Positions 34,501 through 64,000 of a DNA stretch of 64,000 nt are shown piece by piece; the first letter of the stretch is position 1, and each line of letters begins with the position of its first letter. The notes beneath the pieces are model-generated. The model saw nothing but the letters and a program-made list of their open reading frames with translations. It did no database searches and was not told the origin of the DNA. The position numbers and the translations under genes were made by a program. The stretch is from Rhea pennata. Its lineage: Eukaryota; Chordata; Aves; Rheiformes; Rheidae. The stretch is taken from positions 41,477,053 to 41,541,052 of the forward strand of contig NC_084702.1 of NCBI RefSeq assembly GCF_028389875.1, written 5' to 3'.

Positions 34501-37500
34501 TAGCACAATGAGTATTAAGCGTGGGTATCCATAAAGGACCAGTGTTATCAGAGAGCTGAGAGCTCAGCACTCCCAGTTGCCCAAGCTGATACTCTGAGTC
34601 AAATTTGCTTAAAAGCTAACCAGTGGCAATGTGACACTACTCCCCGGCTCTGCTCAGTTAGGAGGTGTTACAGGGCACACAGTGCAAGTGGGAGGGCTCA
34701 CCCTGACACACATCTCTGATGCACAACAGCAATCAACCAATGTTATACAACCTAAGCTGAGAAACAAATTGTTAAATATTTTGAAATGGTTTTGAGGTTT
34801 AGGTACAGCAAATTACCCACCCAAAGTTACTAAAAAATTAGGCCTAAATCCATGTATGTCTTAGTTCCCTGTTTATAAGGAAAGATCTGAAAGTAATCTG
34901 GCAGGGTTTGTGATTATTTTTTTTTTAATGAAAACCATCATAGAAAATGCCACACATGGCATGAAATGCAAGAAATTATGAATCAGATATTCAGTAGAAT
35001 ATTTGGACGAAATATAAATCCTGATGAAATTCCCTGAACCCCGCAGAGGAGGTCAGAAACCTGTGGCAAAAAGAAGTCTGTGATCACGTAATTACTGGAT
35101 ATGTACAGAACTTCCATAAACCTGCACAGAAAATCTGCATTTAAGCTTTTCTTAACATTATAGTACTTTATTCAAATAATCTTCAGGTGAAGTCTTTTTA
35201 TTAATTTAATTAAAATAACATGTATAGTGTTATATGTACACAGAACAAGCATGCAGTAAAGCACAGTGCATGCTTACAGGGCATGTCTATGTGATACACT
35301 TAAAGCAACACTGAGATCACACAGGCTTAACTGGGTGATCCAATAACAATTTACACATCCCCTGGGCAGGATCATCCACTCAAACTCCAAGTTAAGCAGA
35401 TTGCTGGAGGAAGCATGCACCTCTGCTAAAGCCAGAGGCTTACCTCTAATTCTTGCTGGGTGGATGATAGGAGTAGACCACAGCTCAGGGTGAAGACAAA
35501 CAAGAAAACAGATTAAGAAGTCATAGAGCACATCTCATCTCTAGGCCTTTCTGCTGATACCATCAGACTAGACAGCTCAAACCACCAAAGTGGAGAAGCA
35601 GAAGAGAGACATGAATTTGTATTAATTAGAAAATGAAAGCAGAACAAGAAATAGTGTAAAAAGGGGAACAGAAGAATCGAGGAAGACCATAGAAAGAAAG
35701 TCTGCTGTGTGCCATTTTTTCTTTTTTTCATTTCCTCTTAAAAAGTAGCCCTCAGGGAAAGAGGAGACAGTCTCTTAAGCATGTGGCTTAAGGGTGAAAT
35801 TCTCCCAGTCCAGGTGTCCCCGGTAGCCCATGACTTTAAGTGTCAGAGTTTGGAATGTCAGGGTAATTACTGCTAATGGCACAGTACCCTGGGCAAACTG
35901 GCTACCCTTGCATGTGCTTTTACTTTGAGGATACAGTAGCAGGTCACTGCTACTTTCCAAACTTATAAGGTGGGAAGGTTCTCCTCTCTTGGCCCTCCCA
36001 GAGATTGTTCCTTTTTTTTTATTATTTTTTTTTTTTTATTTCTACTCATCTCCAGTCGAGACTCTCTAAACCGTTCACTAAATTCCTCTTATAATTTTCC
36101 CTTCTACGCTAGCAGCCTTCAGGTTGTAGTATCCTTCTTTGATCTTAGTATCAGGCTTTGCTGGGAACAAGAAGGAGCACTACTCAGTATGTTCTCCATA
36201 CTGTGCCGGAAGAGCTTTTGTATTCTCTAGTACAGCACCTTTTGTTTCCTTTTGCCTTTTCAGGTTGATTCTTTTAATAATCCACTTTGCTCTTGCTCCA
36301 CAGCAAATAATTCATCATGAACACATGAGTTACACAAATTACTGTTAGAAGTAATTTTCTCAACACATTGTAATACACCTCTTGTTTAGCACGGATCAAG
36401 CAGAGGAGATATTAGTTCAGTATCTAAAAATATGTCCTTTCAATTTTTTGTATTAGGTCTCCTTTTCTGTATTAGTTTGTGTCTCACTTGCTCTTCTCTA
36501 CAGTCCTTCAGTTTTACATATATGACAAGACAGAACAGAATTTTAGAGGGAACCTGGAAAGTGTGATCTTTCACACATCAGCAGTAAATCTGCTGATTTA
36601 GAACTTAGCAGGTCCGTTAATTTTTCTACATCTCAACTTACCCCTAAGCAAAATAAGAATAATCCTGCTTTCTGCAGTATTATTTTATGCAGTATACGTA
36701 GCATTATTATGCAGTATTATAGTATTTCTGATGCTCACCTTATGTCACTTTTAGGCCCTTGGGCACATCAGAATAGTAATGTATTCTTACACAACTGGGC
36801 AGTCTTCATATCTGACAAAAAAGAGAATCTCAAGGAAGTTTCTAACATTTCTATTACCATATCTTAAATTCAAGTATAGAGTTTTATTGTCTGAAGCTGA
36901 GAAATAAATCTATTGACAAAGGTTATTAATGATCTTTTCTTAAGGATAACTGAGATACCATTACTGATGCCATTGCAGCATCATCCTTTCATGCTTGATT
37001 GCCAGCAATCCTCTGCATTCTCCATAAAAGCCAAGAAATATCAGGTGGATACTTCAAACAAAGAGAAGGAAATGAGGAGGTGTGGAGTACATGATATATG
37101 AGAAGAGGCTCAGGAATGTGGATTTGTTGTGCTTGTTCTCAGAAGAGAAGACTAAGCATGGGTATGTAATTGCTATCTTCAGCTACCTACAGGGAGGTTA
37201 TAGAGAAACAGATTCTCCTCAGCAGTATGAAGAGCCAGGACAAAAGACAAGAGGAAACACTCAAAAGCGACACCAAAGGAAATTTCATTTTCAAGCATAA
37301 GGAAATCTCCTGTGTGTGTGCAGTTAAGCACAGGAAGAGGCAGCCCAGAGAGGCTGCAGAACCTCTACCCTTGAAAATTTCCACACGCCGCTGGCCAAAG
37401 CCCTGTGCACTGTCATCTTTGACCTAAGCCCTGCTTTCAGCACCAGACTGGACTAAATGACCTCCACAGCTGCCTTCCAAATTAAAGTATGTTTTGATCC

Positions 37501-38080
37501 CATTAAATAAGATAAAAACTTTTACCTCAATAAAGTTGAAATTACAAGATGAACCTTTGAACCTGGGGTTAGAGAGCAGGCATTACTCTCTCTCCTGACC
37601 TCTTGCCTTACTAAGAGCTACTTGAAAGAAGTAAAGGGTTTTCAACAGTTTGGCAAATTTGTCTTCAATTCCTTGCAAGATGCATTCCCTAAAGACAGTG
37701 GGAGCTTGAAAGGATGATGTGTCACTTTAAGTTAAGTGAAGAAAAATAAAAACCCTTTTGAAGACAAACCAAGATCTTCCTGCATGCTTATGAGTGACAC
37801 AGATTTGAAGAAGGCATGAAGAGTCTACATTGCAAGCCAGAAAGCTGAGTCAGATGCAGATAAGTTACTGGGAAGGGTCAGCCCAGCCAAGGATGCTTCC
37901 AAGATTATGTCATCGCCAGTAAATTACACTTTCTTGGCAAGGACGTTATACGGATAGCCTGAATCCCAGGGTACAGTTACAGCTACCCCCTGCAGCCCGC
38001 GGCGTGGCCACACACCTCCTGGGTAACAGCAGAGCCTTTCTTCTCACTTATCCCAGCTCCTACCTTTCTGACTTCTCCTC
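31561..38080. other. Intergenic region between the divergent DCP2 and REEP5 promoters
   Basis: AT-rich sequence with short A, T and C runs (for example the C-run near 33336-33346) and one decayed CR1 at about 37.09-37.49 kb. Short open frames on either strand show no family similarity and no splice-flanked pattern. No RNA gene was recognised. Confidence 0.5.
37085..37490 (+). mobile_element. Decayed CR1 LINE, 3' part, sense on + strand
   Basis: Scattered text matches the CR1 3' region in order: GAAGAGGCTCAGGAATG, CTACCTACAGGGAGG, GGCAGCCCAGAGAGGCTGCA, CTGGACTAAATGACCTCCAC and GCTGCCTTCC. Divergence is high and the 3' octamer repeats are lost. It is an old, 5'-truncated copy. Confidence 0.7.
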
Positions 38081-38355
38081 GCCACTTGGCGCGCGCAGAA
38101 TCTGCGGCAGCGCGCACTAGATGTTTACCTCTTGCTCCACAGTGCCTCCTGAAGCTGCGTGGCTTTAGGGACTAGAGGGGGCTCCCTGAGCCACCCCGCG
38201 TGACACGACCTGCCGCCCGGCCGGGCCGAGGCCGCAGCTCTCCCGAGGCCTCCGCCAGGAGCACCTGGGGACAGGCACCCCGCCAAGCACGAGCACGGCC
38301 GGAGGTGCGACTGCAGCTTAACCGCACCAGCGATTAACAAAGCCCTGTTGTGCCC

Positions 38356-38456
38356 AGAAAAAAAAGAAAAGGAAAAAAAGGAAAATAAATAAAAGAGAAA
38401 AGAAAAAAGAAAGAGGAATGGGGGGAAAATAAAAGAAAAGAAAGGAAAAGAAGCAG
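38356..38456. repeat. About 100-bp A/G-rich polypurine tract
   Basis: Nearly all bases are A or G on the + strand, with only a few T interruptions (AAATAAATAAAAG, GAATGGGGGG). It abuts the upstream side of the REEP5 promoter. Such tracts can form triplex DNA or exclude nucleosomes. Confidence 0.8.
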
Positions 38457-38563
38457 CAGCAAGGCTGGCTGCTCACCCGCGACGCGCAGACGCAGCGCGG
38501 GCATCCGAAGGCCGCGCCGTCGCCGCCTCCATTTCGCGGGCGGGACGGGGCGGGCGGGGCAAG

Positions 38564-59361
<20,798 letters not shown>

Positions 59362-59655
59362 ACTGGATAAAGAATGTTCCCCTACCATCTCCTTTATAAA
59401 GCTTGATGTTACTGGGGACTGTGGTATAACTTTGATAATGTTGCCTTGGAAACATTTTGGTATCAAAGGAATGTGTTGTAAGTTTGCTTACTACTTTGCT
59501 GTTGTCTGTATAGAAAGTAAGCATTTTTATTTAAAAGCAATGCAGTGGGCAACATCTGAAGCTTATTGAAAATATTTTGTCTGACTTCATGCAGAAGAAA
59601 TCTTTCAGTAATCACCTTCTGCAAACATAAATAAAAAGTATATATCCCACAGGCT
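59362..59655 (+). other. REEP5: REEP5 3' untranslated region (shortest likely form)
   Basis: Sequence between the stop and about 20 bases past the AATAAA at 59630-59635. Longer forms are possible. Confidence 0.55.
59630..59635 (+). terminator. REEP5: REEP5 polyadenylation signal
   Basis: An AATAAA hexamer (AACATAAATAAAAAG) lies 269 bases after the stop and is followed by a T/G-rich stretch (TTTAGTTGTCTCTTTGTG). Confidence 0.6.
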
Positions 59656-60261
59656 CTGCACTTTAGTTGTCTCTTTGTGCATGTAATTACTCTTAACACT
59701 TTAACTGTGGTGTGTCTGGTAACATAAAATTTTTGTATAAGGAAAATACAGCCTGAAAGGATTCTCTTGAAGATGCAGGGAATTATTGAGAGGTGACATA
59801 ATGGATGTATTCCCCATTAATGAAGTTGTAAACGATGAAACTGTTCTAGGCACCTGCTATAGAGATTATTCACTGTTGCATGTTTCATTGTAACTTACAG
59901 TATTTGTTATAGTGTGTGTATTCTTAAATGGATAGATACTGAATATAGGAAAGAGTAACTTCATTCAAGTGATCCAGCTTACATCAGTGTGAAGTAATTT
60001 GCCAGAAATTGAAGCATTAATGAGAGCATAGAATTACTGAAGTACAACTCCCTGCCTTTTTTTGCTAAAAGTTGTCATCTAAAATTGAAAATAGAGTGCC
60101 TTGTAAGATCAACTCAAAAGCACAAACCACTTTTCACTAAGGAGTGGTATTATTACAAATACTTTTTTCTAAAGTCCTGTTGAAATAGTTACTGTCCTGG
60201 ATGTCGATCCCCAGAAATATATCAATAATTAGCATCACAACCTCTGTGAGCATTTCCACTC

Positions 60262-60307
<46 letters not shown>

Positions 60308-62920
60308 GTCTGTTCTGACACTAAGAACAACTCTGCATGAGCACTAATCCTTCTTGAGGAAAAGGGATGCTGTTGTCTGAACTAGCTGATCTATTCCTGA
60401 TCAATCAGTATCAATGCAAGAAAAAGTTGTTAAAAGAATATATTGTTTTGCAATTCATGAAATAGAACTGAATTCAGAATATGGAGAAGTTTAAGCTTAA
60501 ATTTTTGATACGATAAAAAGTGGTTTCTAGGTCCACTATCCTAAATTGATCAGGTTTTAAGATAGGCACTGAAGGCTTTTGACTTTCCACAACAAGCTGA
60601 TATATCAAGACTTTCCCTCTTAAGTTTTCAGGCACTAGAACTATAAAAGAATGAAGCATGCACTATTATTTAGCAGATCAGTTTTACATTTGAGAGATAC
60701 CTATATATGAACAGACATAATAGTGTCCTAAGAGTAAGCTCTTTAGACTAAGCTGGAAAACACAGCACTGACTCTCTAAGACAGCACCTACAGCTGTCAA
60801 AGAGCATCTACAGTAGGGAAGTAGGAGATTCACCAAGCATCATTTTCTGTCCTACAGCATACACTGTTTGTCATTTGAAGGAAGAATACAGAATACTGCA
60901 GTATGTAAATGAACACATCTGGCTGGTTACTCAACGACAGCTGTTTGTTATGAATAGATGTACTGCAAAGAGTAAAGTTTACAGCAAAGCTGTGGATGTG
61001 AAAAAGGAGAAAATTCTAAGAGTGTCACAATTTAAGCAAGCTGATTTCTTGTCCTAGCTTCTTCTGTCTTTAGCCCACTGAACTTTGCAATCCATACTAA
61101 ATCCTAATGCTGTATTTTAAACAGTTACATCCATAGCAGTCATACAGGGTCAGTGTAATTTAGTTTCATAAAATAAATTATATAATGATACTTACACTTG
61201 AGACTGTATTTGATTTAGGTACAAAGTACTAAAAAGACTGCTTCTCTAAAAGTTGTTTTTAAGTCTGAGACTTTAAAAGACTATCCAGGTCTGTGGCAGA
61301 GACAAAACTTAATTCTCAAACAAATCATCAGTTTAAATCATCAGTCTTTAAATCCCATCATTATTAACGAGAAAAAACACTTTTAGGTAAGTAGGTGTTA
61401 GAGTGAACATTCATTTACACTTCTCAGAGAACTTAACAGCTGGGCTTGATATCAACTTCCTATATTTACAACCCAGTATTTCTTGATCCAACAGCTCAAT
61501 TTGTGCTCTTTATCAGATTTCTACTTGAAGGCAGAACTTCAACCTGTTTGAAAGTTGCTGTTAATATAACTTGGTCTCATTTGCATTGTTGCAAACTCAA
61601 ATGACCATCTGCAACATTCTTGGGCTTTTACAATGATTCAATTCTGAGAGCTAAGCATATCATGTCCTTAAAGAGTGATTCTTTTATCGAAGACTGAGAA
61701 ACTTCTGGGAAGACTTTAGTTAAAAGTAAAGATGCAGGACTAACTGTGCTTTCTTATGAAAAAGAGTATTTTCTGCAGCAAGTTACCCTTTTCTGCAAAT
61801 AACTCCACTGGGCTGGCCCCTCCTATCAGTGCTCTTCTCAAGGTTGTCTTCACAACATTTATAGGACAATGTTAATAGACACTTCTACTCAATGTCTGTG
61901 CAGAAGTTGTATATGCTAAATAAAAATGGATACAAATAAAGAGATTCTGACAGGACCGGTAAATTGCTTCAGTATTTCTTAAGAACCTTATACCTCAACA
62001 CATGGATAAACCTAATTAGTTTAAAAGGCGGAATGTCTTTACAGGATATTCACTTTTCTACTTAAACTTCATTACTGCGAAACTACTAGGAACTTCTATA
62101 AAAGCATGATGGAAGCACTTTCACTTTATGACTAGATCTCGTGGTGCAATGTGGCTGTTCTAGAGCATCAGACTTTTAACAGAACAGTTTGGAAGACACA
62201 CCTGAACAGTGAGCACCATAACAGACTGCCAGTGCAGCACAGCTTTCCAGACTTCTTAGCCTTACTTTTCTGAGGAATTATCAAGGACTAGGTCCCAGGA
62301 ATTCAGGGTCCTTTAGAAATATACACAGGAAACAGTATAAACTACAGGGATTTCAGACTATTCTTTCTTCTGTTGATTTGCTAGCCTTCCATAAGTGTTA
62401 CAGATAAACAGTACTGCATAGTTATTGACATGCGGGAGTGGTTACACTTACAGTTCTTTCTGCTTAAAGTTCATATAGAACATTTCTTCCAGATTATCCC
62501 ATACATTTCCAAATTCAGCAAGCAGAATAAAAGTTCTTAGGCAATGAAAGCAATAAAACCCCCACAATGATACGAACACCACTAATGATACTAAAATAAA
62601 CCTGAAATTATTAAAACAAAGCCAGATAGTTCACAAAGAATACACCTTCTTGTAAGGAGTGGAAGATGTAACTAGTATTTGCCAGGCCAAAACCTCACAA
62701 CTTTTTTAATCTGACAAACTTAAAAGTGCCTTGAGTTTGTATTCCAATCTTGTCAATTTTTTACAATAAATTGTACTTTGTACAACTATTCTGAGAAACA
62801 ATGTAAAAATATTATGACTAATTCCTTAATCCTCCCCCCATTTCAGTCTCAACCAACCATAACTTCCTTATGCACACAAGGAAGAACAGGGTTTAAAAAA
62901 AATAAAGGACAAATTCTAGG
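59656..62920. other. Region downstream of REEP5, no gene recognised
   Basis: AT-rich sequence with short open frames lacking family similarity. It contains the A40 run at 60265-60304. It could include longer REEP5 3'UTR or 3' flanking sequence of the putative - strand gene to the right. Confidence 0.4.
60265..60304. repeat. A40 homopolymer
   Basis: Forty consecutive A after CACTCATT and before GTAGTC. No retroposon body is recognised beside it. Confidence 0.85.
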
Positions 62921-62946
62921 TCATTCTACTACATAGAATTATGTTG

Positions 62947-62952
62947 TTTATT
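62947..62952 (-). terminator. Candidate polyadenylation signal of unassigned - strand gene
   Basis: TTTATT on the + strand reads AATAAA on the - strand, about 135 bases downstream of the stop codon of the candidate terminal exon at 63087-63200. The spacing fits a short 3'UTR, but such hexamers are common in AT-rich DNA. Confidence 0.3.
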
Positions 62953-63086
62953 TAGGCTCAACAGTTATTTGACTACAGGTAAAGGATAACAACTTTAAAT
63001 TAAAGTTGCCATTACTAAGAATACAATAAATACATTTTGTCCTCTATCAAATCTTAGTGGGAAAATTATGTTGATAAGATTTGTGA

Positions 63087-63200
63087 TTATTCAGAGACAT
63101 ATACATATTTCCTATACACTACATGTTCTGCATGAGTGAACCTCAGTCTTTTATTTCCATCCAGTGTGACAGTATGAAGCACTACTTGGAGAGTAACAAC
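63087..63200 (-). CDS. Candidate terminal exon of an unassigned gene
   Basis: After the acceptor-like TAGTGGTTTTCAG an open frame of 37 codons runs to TAA: VVTLQVVLHTVTLDGNKRLR and then FTHAEHVVYRKYVYVSE. The alternating hydrophobic pattern suggests beta strands. It is not recognised as any family. A phase-0 joint with the 32-base candidate exon to the right would read ...GCEIQ-VVTLQ.... It may be a chance frame. Human synteny predicts SRP19 on this strand, but the text does not match SRP19 as remembered. Confidence 0.3.
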   Translation of the reverse strand, partial: VVTLQVVLHTVTLDGNKRLRFTHAEHVVYRKYVYVSE

Positions 63201-63367
63201 CTGAAAACCACTAAGGGAATCCTCAGATGTACAGCCATACTGACATAGCCTGTGAGGAACAGATCTCTTCATGTCCACAAAATAGTAAGAAATGCCTGAG
63301 GAAGAAACTCAGTGACTATGTGAACTCATGAAATAGTGAAGTAAAAAATAACTGAAGAGGAACTTAC

Positions 63368-63399
63368 TTGAATTTCGCAACCCGCTGGAAGGATGTTTA
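63368..63399 (-). CDS. Candidate 32-base exon of an unassigned gene
   Basis: It is flanked by a good acceptor (TTCCACTGCCTACAG) and a strong donor (CAA|GTAAGTT). Read as two bases plus ten codons it gives NILPAGCEIQ, in frame with the candidate terminal exon. The upstream partner would need to end with one spare base, which the candidate exon at 63871 does not. Evidence is limited to splice consensus and frame. Confidence 0.25.
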
Positions 63400-63870
63400 C
63401 TGTAGGCAGTGGAATTCCACAAACAAAAACACCTTATAGGTCTGCTGCTTTTTATTATTGCATCCTTGCAGGAGAATACTGAAAGCCTAAGGACTTCAAT
63501 TAAACATTTAAAGTTCTGCTATCTGGAAAAAAATTATAGAGAAGATAAAAGCGCATGCTGTTTCATAAGAAGCAGAATTCCATTGCATTCTACTCAGTTC
63601 CTACCTGGAGCTTTCTCTGCTTATTCCCACGTCCCATGCTACCAATTATTTCCTTCCCATCTCCTTTATGCCTACCACCACAATCCAGTCAGCATCTTTT
63701 CAGGGCCTTGACAGAAAACAGGTAATTTTGTAGTTATTTCACCAGATCTAATCTGTACCTACTCTGATGTACTCTATGTACTCTGAAGCTACATACATGC
63801 CAATATACTAGATGCAGCTTGGCCAAAGCAAATTGCCAACCTGGAAGAATCCATGCTCATTTTCCTTACC

Positions 63871-63991
63871 TCTTTTTGTTCCATCCAGGACACAGAAAGT
63901 TCCTTCACTGGAAGCACTAAAGGAGTGTCATCTCTCAACTTAGCCACTGAACTTCTTGACTTACGGGAAGTCACTATCTCTGAGAACTCTA
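63871..63991 (-). CDS. Candidate exon of an unassigned gene (right-hand border uncertain)
   Basis: An open frame reads EIVTSRKSRSSVAKLRDDTP and then LVLPVKELSVSWMEQKE, ending exactly at a consensus donor GAG|GTAAGG. The frame has no ATG. It could begin at an acceptor-like TTCTCAG near 63980 or further right. No family was recognised. Its phase (0) does not connect directly to the 32-base candidate exon, so a further exon or a wrong call must be assumed. Confidence 0.3.
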
Positions 63992-64000
63992 GTCATTGCA

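Noticed and set aside
60265-60304. A40 run as tail of a processed pseudogene
   Set aside because: No mRNA-like body, target-site duplication or gene similarity was recognised upstream, so only the homopolymer is reported.
63409-63711. 100-codon + strand open frame
   Set aside because: It has no family resemblance, no promoter or splice context and ordinary AT-rich composition. It is most likely by chance.

Overview
The window looks like a bird (sauropsid) genomic segment. The evidence is intron-rich vertebrate genes, CpG-rich promoters, and CR1 LINE fragments with the typical avian 3' ends. No bacterial, viral or CRISPR content is seen. The gene order MCC - DCP2 - REEP5 matches human 5q22 in mirror image. 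From general knowledge of chicken-human synteny the segment is probably on the Z chromosome (inference).

Layout: (1) 1-5333 holds the 3' end of MCC on the + strand, with the last two coding exons at 4131-4253 and 5153-5333. A probable long 3'UTR follows to about 8630. (2) DCP2 lies on the - strand between about 9.05 and 31 kb. All eleven coding exons could be placed and join in frame to a 415-residue protein. Its long 3'UTR lies at about 9.05-14.98 kb, and its CpG-rich promoter with several CCAAT boxes lies just beyond exon 1. (3) 31.6-38.0 kb is intergenic and carries one decayed CR1. (4) REEP5 lies on the + strand at 38722-59361. Five coding exons join in frame to 189 residues, starting in a second CpG island. 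Intron 2 (13.7 kb) carries a pair of inverted CR1 copies. (5) 59.65-64 kb lacks a recognised gene, but on the - strand it holds splice-flanked open segments and a polyadenylation signal. These could be the 3' end of an unassigned gene.

Functionally the complete genes are unrelated: DCP2 is the catalytic mRNA-decapping Nudix hydrolase, REEP5 is an ER-tubule-shaping membrane protein, and MCC is a coiled-coil scaffold with a C-terminal PDZ ligand. The most notable sequence-level observations concern splicing and translation control. DCP2 intron 2 has a full set of AT-AC U12-type (minor spliceosome) signals. DCP2 intron 10 uses a GC donor. The REEP5 leader can encode a 53-codon upstream ORF, in strong start context, whose stop overlaps the REEP5 start codon.

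Exon borders were set by hand from splice consensus, reading-frame continuity and remembered family sequence. UTR ends and promoter sites are approximate.
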